This document shows, one piece after another, positions 9,334 to 19,413 of a stretch of DNA of 56,083 nt. Origin of the DNA: Phycisphaerae bacterium (GTDB taxonomy: Bacteria; Planctomycetota; Phycisphaerae; Tepidisphaerales; Tepidisphaeraceae); NCBI GenBank assembly GCA_030448225.1, contig JAUJNJ010000033.1, positions 1 to 56,083 on the forward strand. Reading direction: 5' to 3'. Positions within the stretch are counted from its first letter, which is position 1; each line of letters begins with the position of its first letter. The notes beneath the pieces were generated by a model that saw only the letters and a list, made by a program, of their open reading frames with translations, made no database searches and was not told the origin of the DNA. The position numbers were made by a program, and so were the translations under genes.

Positions 9334-10698
9334 TCACGCCAGGCCCGCCGACACGGGCCGCGGCCGCGCGCCGCCGCAGGCGGCGGCGGCGGCGTTGATG
9401 TTGCGGAGCAGGTCGGCGGCGGTTGTGACGGCGGGGTGGAGCGGGTCGGCGGGCTTCAGCAGGTCGCTCGTCACGTTCGCGATCGCCGTGGCCTCGGCGC
9501 TGCCGTTGGGGTCGAAGTCGACCAGGCCCTCGAACTCCGGGTTCTGCACCGGGTTGTTCACCTGCACCGCGAGGTAGAACAGATCGACCGCCTTGTCGAC
9601 CTTCCCCTGCGCGCTGGTGAGCGTCTGCGGTGACGTGGCCGCTGTTGGTCATCTGCTCGAGCATGCGCACGGATCTGGCTGGTCTTCATCAGCTCGCCGA
9701 AGATCGTGCCGAGCATCGGGTTGGCCTTGAGGTCCTCGCCGCACCGCACGGCCGAGCCGAAGTCGACGAACCCCACGCCGTGCTCGGTGAGCACGAAGTT
9801 GTCGAGCCGCAGGTCGAGGTGGATCACGCCCGCGCGGTCGTGCAGCACGTGCAGCAGTTCGGCGGCCTGCCGGGCGAACTCCATCTGCGAGATCGGCTGC
9901 CCGCCGTTGCGGGCCAGTTCATGCGGAGCACGCGGACGTAGCCGCGGTCGTCCTTCTCGAAGTCGATGATGTGCGGCACCCGCCGGCGTAGGCGCGGGCA
10001 GGTCGCGGCTCGAGGATCTTCAGCATCGCCGCCTCGCGGGTGAGGAAGACGGGGAAGATCTTCTCGGTGAACTTGCGCGCCCCGCTTCTCGACGGTCTCG
10101 AGCGGCGCGTCGAGGAACTTGTGCCGCAGGCGGGCGACGACGCCTTCGACGCTCGGCACCTCCTTCTGCACGACGAACCCCTGCGGCGAGCGGGCCCACG
10201 GCACGAGGTGCACGTGGTACGTGAAGCGGTCGCTGAACTCGCGGCAGCACGAGGTCGACCTTGCGCGCGGTGAAGTAATGGACCTTGCGCGACAGCAGCG
10301 GCAGGGCGAAGCGGCCGTGCCGCACGAACGCCGGACCGCGTGAGCACGTAGCCGCGGGCGGCGGCGCGGGGCGGCGGCGCGGACGGCGGCCGTCGCGGGA
10401 AGTAGGCATGCTGTCCGCCCAGCGGAGGCGGCGGAAGACGGCGTCGCCGTCGTGGTGGGGGTCGTCCTCGTACGCGACGACGAGGTCGTGCAACCCGCCC
10501 CGCGGCGGCGGGCCCCGGCGGCGGCGACCAGGCCGGCGTCGGCGGGGCCGAGCGCGGGGCGACGGGGCGGATCAGGTCGTCCCGGCGGCCGTGGGCGGCG
10601 GGGGCGGGGGCGGGGCAGGGGGCGCGTCGCGCTCGGTCGGGCCGGCCGGCGTTGCGACGAAAGGTGCGGAGCGGGTTGAACGCGCGAGCCCAGGCCAT
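9334..10698 (-). pseudogene. Protein-kinase-fold protein, broken by many frameshifts
   Basis: Pieces in three frames assemble into one protein of about 440 residues, probably a kinase-fold (Ser/Thr- or WaaP/Kdo-kinase-like) enzyme. The catalytic loop is HLDLRLDNF (Asp and Asn present) and the metal-binding motif is VDFGSA, both encoded around 9760-9830. Upstream fragments are HDLVVAYEDDPHHDGDAVF, SRKVHYFTARKVDLVL, PWARSPQGFVVQKEVPSVEG and VPHIIDFEKDDRGYVRVLR. Downstream, NSGHV and the fragment ending at the TGA 9334 follow. At least six one-base shifts are needed, in GC runs. I cannot tell a decayed gene from poor sequence; the conserved catalytic residues favour sequence error. Substrate unknown. 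MAWARAFNPL at 10698 is the likely start. Confidence 0.55.
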
Positions 10699-11017
10699 GC
10701 GGGTACTACTCTTTTCACCCGAACCGGGATCGTTGGCAAGGCAAACGAAATGGGGGCGAGCGGTTTTCCCCGTCCACGGCCCGGCCGGCCGCGATCGGCC
10801 GGCGGCGAAAGTGTCGACGGGCCCCCGCCTTTGTTTGCAGCGGCAGGGGCCGTCTGTTAGGGTTTTGGGGCAGAGAGAGGGTCATCGCGTTCGGTGCCGC
10901 GGGCCGGCGGCCGCAGCGGCGATGCGGACCTGGGCGGGGCCCCGTTCGTCGGCTGCGCGCCCCCCAAATTTCACTCGCCTAGACGTGCAGCAGCTGGTCC
11001 TCCAGAGGAAACGACCC
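10699..11017. other. Divergent spacer, nothing recognised
   Basis: About 320 nt between the kinase-like gene (minus) and the Calx-beta gene (plus). It should hold both promoters, but I see no clear sigma-70 boxes. A ccagaggaaa ribosome-binding stretch precedes ATG 11018. Confidence 0.4.
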
Positions 11018-13314
11018 ATGCCGAAGCTCTTCAGCGGTGGTGTGTCCGCGTGGTTCCGGACCGGGCGGCGCTGACGCGCGGCGACCGCGCACCTCCTCGG
11101 TCGCCCGCGCGGCCCCCTCCGCCATCGAGGCCCTCGAGAACCGCCGGCTCTTCGCCGTCGCCACGCTGACCAACACCGGCGGCAACGCGAACCTCGAGGG
11201 CGGGCTCAGCGTGATCGTCGACGCCTACGGCGCTACGGCACCAGCGCGCCGGGCCCGGCCGGGCGCGCGACGTACAACCCGGTCGGCCCGGGCACGCAGC
11301 CGGCCGGCACGACGTTCATGTCCGGCGTGTACTTCAGCCCCGCCGACAACTTCCTCGCACAGGGCAACCCGGGCGGGGCCGGCGGCCTGCCGGACGTCGC
11401 GTTCACGAGCGCACGGCCGACACCGTCGTCAGCACGTTCGCTCAACGGCTACACGATCACGCTCACGCAGACCGTGAACGCCCCCGACGCCCGACGGCAC
11501 GCTGCTGACCCAGACCTACAGCGTCACGAACCAGACCGGCGGCCCAGCAGGTGCGGTTCGTCCGCAGCGTCGACGGCGACCTCGGGTTCCAGCCCGGCAT
11601 CAACGACTTCGGCGGCGTCTCGGCCGACCGCGACTTCGTGTTCGAGTTCGACACCGCCACCGACCCCAGCGCGTCGACCGCGTTCGTCGGCATCGGCTCC
11701 GAGGGCGGCGACAACACCGGCTTCACGATCCAGCCCTACGCCGGCGGCTACTTCGACAACGTGATCGGCGGCGACGGCATCCCGGCGGTCGACCTGAACC
11801 AGATCGAGGGCGCCCGGCGAGGAGGAGAACGCCGACGCCGACAACAACCGCATCACCGACCGCGCGTACGACCTGACGATCACGCTCCAGACCGACTTCA
11901 ACGTCGCCGTCGGCGAGACGTTCGAGTACACGACGCTCCGCTGTTCGGCACCGGCGCCCGGCCCAGCTCGTCGGCGACCGTGCGGTTCCTGAATCCCACG
12001 TTCACCCAAGCCGAGAGCGGCGGCCAGGCGACGATCACCGTCGAGCGCACGGGCGCGCTGCTGGCGGACGTCACGGTCAACTACGAGACCGTCGCCTTCC
12101 GCGGCACCGCGACCGAGGGCCTGGATTACACGCCCGTGACCGGCACGCTCACATTCGCCTCGGGTCAGCAGTTCGCGACGATCACGATCCCGATCGCCGC
12201 CGACGCGGAGTTCGAACCGACCGAGACGGTCTTCGTGCAGCTCCGGAACGTGTCGGAAGGCGCGGTGATCGGCACGCCGTCCGAGGCGCAACTGACGATC
12301 GTCGACGACACGCCGTTCGTGCAGGTCGTCAGCTCGACGCTCGTCGTCTCGGAGTTCCAGGAGGTCGTGACCGTGCGGTTCTCCCGCACCGGCAACGCCA
12401 CGGCCGCCGCGTCGGCCGACTTCCAGACCGTCGCCGGCACCGCGGCGCCCGGCCTCGACTTCGCCGCGACGAGCGGCACCGTCACGTTCGCCGCCGGCGA
12501 GACGCAGGCGTCGGTCGACATCCCGATCACGCTCGACAACGAGCTCGAGGGGGACGAGACGTTCGAGGTCGTCCTGTCGAACGTCACCGGCGCCAACGCG
12601 GGCGTGCCCGACCGCGCGCTGATCTTCATCGCCAACTTCCAGGCCGCGCCGACGATCACCGACGTGGACACGATCGGCTTCAACAAGCGGATCGACGCGA
12701 TCGTGCTGTTCTTCAACACCGACATGGACCCGGTGCTGGCCGAGCGGCCCAGCAACTACGACATCTTCGCCCGCCGCGAGCGGCCGCTGTCGGGCTCGCC
12801 GTCGCGCAACCGCGTGGGGTTCCAGTCGATCGTGTACAACGAGGACGACGACACGGTCACGATCACCCCGGCCAAGCCGCTGAAGCTCAACCGCTTCTAC
12901 GACCTGACCGTCAGCGGCCGGCGGCTCGACTCGGTCGCCTCGCTCGCCGCGCCGGGGGAATTCCCGATCCCGATCGACGGCAACGGCGATCAGGTGCCGG
13001 GCGACGACTACCGCAACTACTTCGGCCGCGGCAACCACCTGGTCTACTACGACCGCGAGGGGGACCGCGTCGAACTCCGCACCGAGAACGGCGGCATCAT
13101 GGACGTCGACCGCGACGTGCAGCGCGACGACACCCGCGTGGAGATGCGCGACGTGTTCCAGAACGAGACGATCCTCTCCGGCTCGATCCGGCCGACCCGC
13201 AGCCCGCGCAACGTGTCCAACGGCATCACGTCGATCACGCTGCTGAACAGCTTCGGCATCAACCGCGACCTGCCGCCCCAGATCATCGTGGAGACGCCGG
13301 ACATCCTGGAGTAA
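11018..13314 (+). CDS. Exported Calx-beta domain surface protein (frameshifted 5' part)
   Basis: Large cell-envelope protein. The N-terminus (MPKLFSGGV, ATG 11018) is followed after a frameshift by IEALENRRLFA, the planctomycete export/sorting motif. A beta-rich region with FDTATDPSASTAFVGIGSEG comes next. Then two Calx-beta domains begin near 11985 (FTQAESGGQATITVERTG, and GLDYTPVTGTLTFASGQ) and near 12345 (STLVVSEFQEVVTVRFSRTG, and GLDFAATSGTVTFAAGE). Calx-beta folds bind calcium in other proteins. The tail, from about 12650, is an Ig-like region (NTDMDPVLAERPSNYDIF). One-base shifts occur near 11075, 11230, 11420-11500, 11545, 11815 and 11940; from 11980 the frame is clean to the TAA at 13314. 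Probably involved in surface structure or adhesion (inference). Confidence 0.75.
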
Positions 13315-13442
13315 TCGGGTGCGCCCCGCCGGCGTGCGAAACCGCAAGCGGCGATCCGACCGGATCCCGGAGCATGAGCGGGATGTGGCGCGGGCGGTGT
13401 TCGCGGACCGGCTAAGTGCCGATCCGAGCACCCGACATCCCC

Positions 13443-13473
13443 CGTTTCGCCGCAGGCCCGAAGGGCCCGCTGC
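13443..13473 (+). repeat. Dispersed repeat, copy 1 (gcaggcccgaagggcccgc core)
   Basis: Shares a 28-bp identical core with 39325-39355 and, inverted, with 50115-50146. The flanks are also related: a ccgaNcacc stretch before it and a tacgga/ttcgga stretch after. The core contains the palindrome gggcccttcgggccc-type arms. Confidence 0.85.
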
Positions 13474-13513
13474 GGGTTGTACGGACAGGCTTTTCGCGAG
13501 CACGCGATCGACC

Positions 13514-13552
13514 AAAGTGCCCCCTCGCCTTCCGCAGGCGAGGGGGCACTTT
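13514..13552 (+). terminator. Strong bidirectional hairpin terminator
   Basis: A perfect 16-bp stem: aaagtgccccctcgcc (13514-13529), loop ttccgca, ggcgagggggcacttt (13537-13552), followed by T. A-rich on one side and T-rich on the other, it can stop both the Calx-beta gene and the SET gene. Confidence 0.85.
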
Positions 13553-13643
13553 TCGTCTCGTGCTTCCTGAGACGCTGCGGATGGCAGGCGCAGGAAGACG
13601 TGCACCCCACGCGACGCCACGAGGTGCTTCGGACCGCTCTAGA

Positions 13644-14153
13644 CTAGCCGTTCCAGCCGTCGATGGGCGTGATCAGGTCAATCAGTTCGCGGGCGGTGCG
13701 GAGGAGCGTTTCCTTCGGCGGGTAGCCCTTGATCGGCGTGCCGGTGGCGGCGTCGGCGTAGACGCCGACGTCGGTGTCGTCGATCGCGTAGCGGTAGTCG
13801 ATCGTCAGCTCGTCCCCGGCCGCGAGGTCGCGGCGGGCGAAGAGCGCGCCGCAGTGGAGCAGCAGGCTCGGGTCGAACGCGTGGTTCACGTACGTGTAGA
13901 GCGCCGACTCGTTGCCGTACGTGAAGTAGCGGCCGACGTACCGCGTGCCGGTGCGCATGAGCGGGTTGCGCCGCGCCGCGCAGGCCGCGACGTACTCCGA
14001 CTCGGTCGCGACGGCCGATCCGAGCGTGAAGCAGCCGACGACCGTGCCGCGCCGCACCGGCGCGGTCACGAAGAGCCCGCGGCCCGCCACGCCGGCATCG
14101 CGGACCTCGGCCCCGACGAACAGGACGCCCGACGCGGGCGGCGTGTCGCTCAT
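13644..14153 (-). CDS. SET-domain protein
   Basis: A 169-residue protein with the compact SET methyltransferase fold. It has RGLFVTAPVRRGTVVG near 24, the cofactor/lysine channel motif YVNHAFDPSLLLHC near 118, and AAGDELTIDYRY near 142. Bacterial SET proteins are mostly uncharacterised lysine methyltransferase-like enzymes, so the target is unknown. The ATG at 14153 overlaps the truD TGA by four bases (ATGA), so the two are almost certainly translated together. The post-SET cysteines seen in some eukaryotic enzymes are absent. The frame is intact, and the gene ends at the strong terminator at 13514-13552. Confidence 0.8.
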   Translation of the reverse strand: MSDTPPASGVLFVGAEVRDAGVAGRGLFVTAPVRRGTVVGCFTLGSAVATESEYVAACAARRNPLMRTGTRYVGRYFTYGNESALYTYVNHAFDPSLLLHCGALFARRDLAAGDELTIDYRYAIDDTDVGVYADAATGTPIKGYPPKETLLRTARELIDLITPIDGWNG

Positions 14154-15493
14154 TCGCTCTGCTCCTCGTCGTGATCGCCGTGCGAATCGTGCGCCTCGTC
14201 GCCGGCCGAACCTTCGCCCTCGCCGTCGCCCTCGTCGCCCGCCGGTGCCTTGCCGGCGTCGTCGCCGTCGGCCTCGTCGTTCTTCATCAGCTCGCGGAGC
14301 AGCACGGTGGCGAACGATCCCGACGGCAGCGTGAACGCGACGGTCACGTGCGGGCCGTGGTCGTCGACGCCGCCGGCGAGCTGCACGTCGGTCGGTCGCA
14401 CGCGCAGCGGGCGGCGCGAGCCGCGCACCCGCCCGATCGCCCGGCTGCGGAAGTCGGCGGGCGTGAGCTCGCTGGCGACGTAGACCTCCTGCTCGACCTG
14501 CAGCGCGTCGCCCTGCGGGAGCGTCATCCGGGAGCCGAAGAGCGGGCCGGTAGGGCTGATCTCGAACGCGTCGGCGCGCGGCTGCTCGGCGGCGGGGTCC
14601 TCGACGTGGAAGCAGGCGCCGTTCTCGTGCTTGTAGGCGAGGTCGCCGGCCAGCACGCGGTCGAACGTGTCGAGCGCGACGCGGCGGGCGAGCACGTCGT
14701 TGAACAGCCGCGACTGCAGCGCCGACACCCACAGCCGCCGGATCCGGTCGTCGACCGCGCGGACGGCGGCGCTGGGCTTGTGCGTCTTCATCAGCCGGGC
14801 CAGGATGCGCCGCTCCATGCCGCTGCGGCGGGGCCAGGCCTTGAGCGACTCCTCGTTGTCGTGCCGCTCGTACGCCTGGCGGGCGCGGAGCGTCTGCGGG
14901 TCGTCCGTCTCCGGGTCAGGGGTGCCCAGGAGCAACTTCAGCACGAGGCGGTCGTCGCCGCGCACGAGCGCCGCGCCGAGGCGGTCGTTGTCGCCGCGCC
15001 GGCCGAACCGCTGCTCGCCGAAGTAGTTCGGCATGCCGCGGCGCTCGAGCGCCTTCAGCGGCTCGGTGATCTTCACGACGTCGGTCGGCTCGACGTCGCG
15101 GATCTTGATCGCGAAGCGGTTGCCCGACAAATGCCCGAGCCGCAGCTTGTTGCCGTGCCGCGCCGCCCACTGCACGGTGATGCCGGGGACGTTCAGCCCC
15201 ATCACCGCGTCCTCGGTCGTCCCCCAGATCGACAGGAGCTGGCGGCTGATCGCCCGCGCGTCCTTCAGCCCCGCGTAGCCGATCTCGCGGGTCGAGACGT
15301 TGAGGGCCTTGCCGATGCGGTTGACGGCCTCGAACGGCGGCAGGCCGATCTTCTGGATCTCGCAGTAGACGTGCTCCCCCTCGCCGCTGGGCTCGTAGAG
15401 CGGCAGCTCCTGCACGAAGAAGTCCTCCGCCCGCTGCTTGATCGTCCCGCCGATGCCGGGGAACGCCTTGAGGACGTAGGGGAGCGGTGCCAT
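14150..15493 (-). CDS. truD: tRNA pseudouridine(13) synthase TruD
   Basis: Converts U13 of certain tRNAs to pseudouridine. The family motif GYAGLKDARAISRQ, with its catalytic Asp, lies near residue 74, RLGHLSGNRFAIKIRD follows, and MPNYFGEQRFGRRGDN lies near 154. The protein is 447 residues, longer than the E. coli enzyme. The C-terminal ~40 residues are an acidic, His-containing, probably disordered tail rich in Asp, Glu and Gly (from EADGDDAGKAP on). The frame is clean. It is the first gene of a two-gene operon with the SET protein, overlapping it by ATGA. The start MAPLPYVLKAFPG fits the family N-terminus. Confidence 0.92.
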   Translation of the reverse strand: MAPLPYVLKAFPGIGGTIKQRAEDFFVQELPLYEPSGEGEHVYCEIQKIGLPPFEAVNRIGKALNVSTREIGYAGLKDARAISRQLLSIWGTTEDAVMGLNVPGITVQWAARHGNKLRLGHLSGNRFAIKIRDVEPTDVVKITEPLKALERRGMPNYFGEQRFGRRGDNDRLGAALVRGDDRLVLKLLLGTPDPETDDPQTLRARQAYERHDNEESLKAWPRRSGMERRILARLMKTHKPSAAVRAVDDRIRRLWVSALQSRLFNDVLARRVALDTFDRVLAGDLAYKHENGACFHVEDPAAEQPRADAFEISPTGPLFGSRMTLPQGDALQVEQEVYVASELTPADFRSRAIGRVRGSRRPLRVRPTDVQLAGGVDDHGPHVTVAFTLPSGSFATVLLRELMKNDEADGDDAGKAPAGDEGDGEGEGSAGDEAHDSHGDHDEEQSE

Positions 15494-15566
15494 CGGCGGG
15501 ATTTGACGTCAGACGCGGTGGACGGTCAAGGCGGCCCGTGCGGCGGGCGCGGGCGGCGCGCGTGCA

Positions 15567-16442
15567 TCACGTGCACAGCCCGAAGCGCCGCAGCGCGGCG
15601 TGGACGCCGTGGTCGTTGTTGCTGGGGGCCACCCAGTGGGCGACGCCCTTGACGGTGGGGTGGGCGTTGTCCATCGCGACGGCGACGCCGGCGGCGCGGA
15701 GCATGCTGACGTCGTTCACCTCGTCGCCGATCGCCATCACCTCGGTCATCGGCACGCGGTAGTGGCGGGCGACGAGCCGCAGCGCGTTCGCCTTGCTCGC
15801 GCGGCGGTCCATGATCTGAATGAGTTCCCCGTCGCTGCGGACGATGCTGACGTCGGGGAAGTTATCCATCAGCAGCGGCTCGAGCCGCGAGACGAGCCGC
15901 GGCTCGCCGAGCAGCAGCAGCTTGGTGATCGGCTGCGTGCAGAACTCCTCGAGCGGGGCGACGAGGTCGGGTCGGAAGATGCGGCCGGTCTGCGTCGTGT
16001 AGGGCTGCTCCGCGCGGTCGGTGTACCACCGGTCGAGGATCTCGCAGCTGACGAGCACCTCCTCGTACATGTCGCGCGCGAGCTCGACGATCGACAACAC
16101 GAGGGCCGGGTCCATCGGCTGGTGGAACGCGATGCGCTGGGTCGGCTCGTCCCAGATCAGCGCGCCGTTGTAGTTGATCTGGAGCGTCCGCAGGCCGAGC
16201 TCGTGGTAGATGTGCCGCACGCTCCGCGGCGGGCGGGCCGAGGCGATCACGACCTTCACGTCGCGGTCCGGCAGGCACCGCAAGGCGCCGACGGTCTGCT
16301 CGCTGACGCGCTTGGAGTCGGTGAGGAGCGTGCCGTCGAGGTCGACGGCGACGAGGCGGATGCGCGCGGGACTGGCGGGGCCGTCGGCGCCGTGGCCGGC
16401 CGGCTCGGGCGGGAGCGATGGTGTGGGCATCCCCTGCGTCAT
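15567..16442 (-). CDS. Cof-type HAD-superfamily phosphatase
   Basis: A 291-residue HAD hydrolase of the Cof/type IIB group, which dephosphorylates small phosphorylated metabolites; the substrate cannot be predicted. The nucleophile motif is VDLDGTLLT near 33, motif II is VIASARPPRS, and the C-terminal motif is AIGDEVNDVSML. The type IIB cap domain lies between. The start is uncertain: ATG 16442 gives MTQGMPTPS, and ATG 16430 gives MPTPS four codons later. The N-terminal ~25 residues are low complexity. The gene lies 73 nt upstream of truD on the same strand and may be co-transcribed with it. Confidence 0.88.
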   Translation of the reverse strand: MTQGMPTPSLPPEPAGHGADGPASPARIRLVAVDLDGTLLTDSKRVSEQTVGALRCLPDRDVKVVIASARPPRSVRHIYHELGLRTLQINYNGALIWDEPTQRIAFHQPMDPALVLSIVELARDMYEEVLVSCEILDRWYTDRAEQPYTTQTGRIFRPDLVAPLEEFCTQPITKLLLLGEPRLVSRLEPLLMDNFPDVSIVRSDGELIQIMDRRASKANALRLVARHYRVPMTEVMAIGDEVNDVSMLRAAGVAVAMDNAHPTVKGVAHWVAPSNNDHGVHAALRRFGLCT

Positions 16443-16881
16443 GACCGAAATGTAGTACCGACGTCGCCGCCGGCCGTGGCCCGCGCGTGCTGCACGTCCA
16501 GCCGAACCGGCGGCTTCCACTATACCCGCCGGGGCGGCGAAAGCCCGCGCTCCGGAAGTTGTGAAACAGGCGCGGCGGCGGACGCAGCCCGCGCCCACGT
16601 TCCAGGGATCCCGATCCTTAGCGAGCGGCCGATCCCGGGCTGTTGCAGGCGTCCGGGCGGCTGGTTTCACCCGGGCGGTTGCCCTATCATCCCTACCCCG
16701 CGGCGGCGGACGCACGCCGGCCGAAACGAACGGACCGAACCCGCGACCGACGGCGGCGCGCACGCGCCGCGCGGGGCGGTCAACCCGCCCGGCGGCGGGC
16801 GACGCGGGCGCGGGCGACGGTGCCCGCCGGCCGCGCCGCCCGCGTGCGAACGGCCGCTCCGGATTGAAGGGATCGCTCACG
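16443..16881. other. Divergent spacer between HAD phosphatase and serC
   Basis: About 440 nt with no supported gene; long open frames here are GC artefacts. It must contain promoters for both flanking genes. The stretch gcggttgccctatcatccc near 16675-16695 is a weak promoter candidate. No repeat of the dispersed families was seen. Confidence 0.4.
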
Positions 16882-17801
16882 ATGTCCAACCGCATTTTCA
16901 ATTTTAGCGCCGGCCCCGCCATGCTCCCGACCGAGGCGCTCGAGAAGTCGGCCGCCGCGCTGCTCGACTACCAGGGCAAGGGGTACGGCATCGCCGAGGT
17001 CAGCCACCGCGGCAAGGAGTTCGAGGGCGTCAACGACGAGGCGATCGCGCTCTGCAAGAAGCTCCTCAACGTCGGCGACACGCACGACGTCGTCTTCCTG
17101 CAGGGCGGCGCCACGCAGATGTTCACGCTCATCCCGATGAACTTCCTGCACACGAGCGCCGACTACCTCGTCAGCGGCGAGTGGAGCAAGAAGGCCGCGT
17201 CGTTCGCCAGGGAGGTCGGCAAGCCCAACGTGGTCGCCAGCAGCGAGTCGAGCAACTTCGACCACGCGCCGCTCCCCAACGAGTGGAAGGCGACCGACGG
17301 CGCCGACTACTTCCACGTCTGCTCGAACGAGACGGTCCACGGCCACCGCCTGCCGCAGTGGCCGACGCACCCGAACCTCGTCGTCGACGCCAGCAGCGAG
17401 TTCATGTCGCGCCCGCACCCGGTGAGCGACGCCGCCCTCGTCTACGGCGGGGCGCAGAAGAACCTCGGGCCCTCGGGCGTGGTGCTGGCGATCGTCCGCA
17501 AGGACCTGTACGCGAGGCAAAAGAAGGTGCCGACGAAGCTGTGGAGCTTCAAGGACCAGGCCGAGAGCAAGTCAATGATCAACACGCCGCCGACGTTGTG
17601 CACATGAACGTGACGTACCGCCTGCCGAGCGACGAACTCGCCGACGAGTTCGTGAAGACCGCCGCCAAGAACGGCATGGCCGGCCTGAAGGGGTACCGCA
17701 CGGTCGGCGGCATCCGCGCCAGCATCTACAACGCGATGCCGGTCGAGGGGTGCAAGTCGCTGGCGCAGTTCATGAAGGACTTCGCGTCGAAGAAGTCGTA
17801 A
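16882..17801 (+). CDS. serC: Phosphoserine aminotransferase with an internal deletion
   Basis: Second step of serine synthesis (3-phosphohydroxypyruvate to phosphoserine), PLP-dependent. It starts RIFNFSAGPAMLPTEALEK. The PLP lysine motif is VYGGAQKNLGPSG, and the substrate-binding VSHRGKEFE is present. After SKSMINTPPT (near 17590) the family's next ~54 residues are missing. The sequence resumes in another frame at MNVTYRLPSDELADEF (ATG 17604), with GGIRASIYNAMP near the end. About 160 nt are therefore absent and the frame is broken. As written, it could not make a normal enzyme. An assembly deletion is likely, because serC is usually needed for prototrophy; a true pseudogene is the alternative. 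Confidence 0.88.
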
Positions 17802-17834
17802 GCGCGACGCGACGAACACTATCATCAACCGAAG

Positions 17835-17870
17835 GAAGCCCGGCCGCCATGCGGCCGGGCTTCTTCATTT
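17835..17870 (+). terminator. Intrinsic terminator of serC
   Basis: A 13-bp stem gaagcccggccgc / gcggccgggcttc with a 3-nt loop, followed by ttcattt. Confidence 0.85.
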
Positions 17871-18069
17871 CTCCGCCGCCCTTGGGCGCACGGCCCGGCC
17901 CCGGTTTCCCGCCGACCACCGGGGCCGACCTGAAGCGGGCAGCCCTCATCAGGGCAATTTCGCCCGTGATCGGTGGCGTCGATGATGTGCCAGTTCGATC
18001 ACGGTCCTTCCGGTTGTCGGGTGACGACGGTGAACTGCGACGAACGCACTTTCCAACGCGGAGAAGACG

Positions 18070-19413
18070 ATGTTTCACGAATCCCTCGAGTCCCGGCGAC
18101 TGATGGCTGCGACGTTCACGATTGCCGCCGACGTGCTTACGATCGCCGGCGGCGACGGCGCCGACGACATCGTCGTCGCCACCGACACCAGCGACGGGAC
18201 GCTCGTGGTGAAGGACGGGGGCGTCGTGAAGAAGACGTATGCCGAGGGGACGTTCACGCGAATCGAGGTCGACGGCCGCGGCGGCAATGACAAGCTCCGG
18301 TCAGAGGGCGTGCCGTCGTGGACGTCGGTGAAGCTCCGCGGCGGCAGCGGCCACGACATCCTCCGCGACACCGCCGGCTATGCCGTGCTCGACGGCGGCT
18401 CCGGCTCCGACCAGATGTACGGGTTGCTCCAGACCGTCGCCGACTACTCCGGCCGCACGAACAGCGTCACGGTCAACTTCAACACGACCAACGGTGACGG
18501 CGAGGCCGGCGAGAACGACCACGTCGACCAGACGGTCGGCACGGTGCGCGGCGGCTCGGGCAACGACACGATCATCGGCCACCTCGTCGGCATCGACGCC
18601 GTCATCGGCGCGGAGAACAACTTCTTCGGCGGGCCGGGCGACGACACGCTCGTCGGCAACGCCGGCTTCGACCTGCTCGACGGCCAGACCGGCAACGACA
18701 CGCTCCGCACCGGCCCCGGCCAGGGGTACATGTTCGGCGGCGACGGCGACGACGTGCTCGAGGGCGGCGACGGCCCCAACGAACTCACCGGCGGCAACGG
18801 CAACGACCGGCTCCGCGGCGGGCCATCTACTGACCTGCTCGTCGGCGGCGATGGCGCCGACGACATCCAGGGCGGCGGCGGCAACGAGGACGTCGTCGAC
18901 TACTCCGCCTCGCCCGCCGGCGTCACCGTCACGCTCGACAACGTCGCCAACGACGGCCGCTCCACGCCGGGCTTCTGGCTCCCCGGCCCGTTCGGCAGCG
19001 GCCGCTGGTTCCCCGGCACGAGCGAGGCCGACAACGTGCACGACGACGTCGAGCACGTCGTCGGCAGCGACTACAACGACGCGATCACCGGCTCCGACGG
19101 CGACGAGATCCTCGAGGGCGGCACCGGCAACGACCGCCTCTTCGGCCTCGGCGGCGCCGACCGCCTCCTCGGGGGCTTCGGGCACGACACGATCGACGGG
19201 GGCGCCGGCCACGACGAACTCGTCGGCGGCGACGGCAACGACACGCTCTACGCCCGCGACGGCTTCTACTTCGAGAGCGTCTACGGCAACAACGCCGACG
19301 GCACCGGCACCGGCTACGACCGCGCCCAGGTCGATCGCGTCACGATGTACCTCTACGGCGGCTCGTTCCCGCTCATCGCCGAGTCGACGCGCGACATCGA
19401 CGAACTCTTCTAA
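18070..19413 (+). CDS. RTX-type calcium-binding repeat surface protein
   Basis: A 447-residue exported protein. The N-terminus FHESLESRRLMAA is the planctomycete export/sorting motif. It is followed by about nine to twelve nonapeptide repeats of the haemolysin type: GGSGNDTIIG, GGPGDDTLVG, GGDGDDVLEGGDG, GGNGNDRLRGG, GGTGNDRLFG, GGDGNDTLY. These fold into calcium-bound parallel beta-rolls in known proteins. Two non-repeat inserts separate the blocks: the TNSVTVNFNTTNGDGEAGE region, and the TPGFWLPGPFGSGRWFPGT region. No type I secretion genes are nearby. The frame is intact. Likely surface-attached; the function is unknown. Confidence 0.85.
   Translation: MFHESLESRRLMAATFTIAADVLTIAGGDGADDIVVATDTSDGTLVVKDGGVVKKTYAEGTFTRIEVDGRGGNDKLRSEGVPSWTSVKLRGGSGHDILRDTAGYAVLDGGSGSDQMYGLLQTVADYSGRTNSVTVNFNTTNGDGEAGENDHVDQTVGTVRGGSGNDTIIGHLVGIDAVIGAENNFFGGPGDDTLVGNAGFDLLDGQTGNDTLRTGPGQGYMFGGDGDDVLEGGDGPNELTGGNGNDRLRGGPSTDLLVGGDGADDIQGGGGNEDVVDYSASPAGVTVTLDNVANDGRSTPGFWLPGPFGSGRWFPGTSEADNVHDDVEHVVGSDYNDAITGSDGDEILEGGTGNDRLFGLGGADRLLGGFGHDTIDGGAGHDELVGGDGNDTLYARDGFYFESVYGNNADGTGTGYDRAQVDRVTMYLYGGSFPLIAESTRDIDELF

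Noticed and set aside
11524..13620. 698-codon open frame antisense to the Calx-beta gene
   Set aside because: Shadow of the repeat-rich plus-strand gene, and it runs through the strong terminator at 13514-13552.
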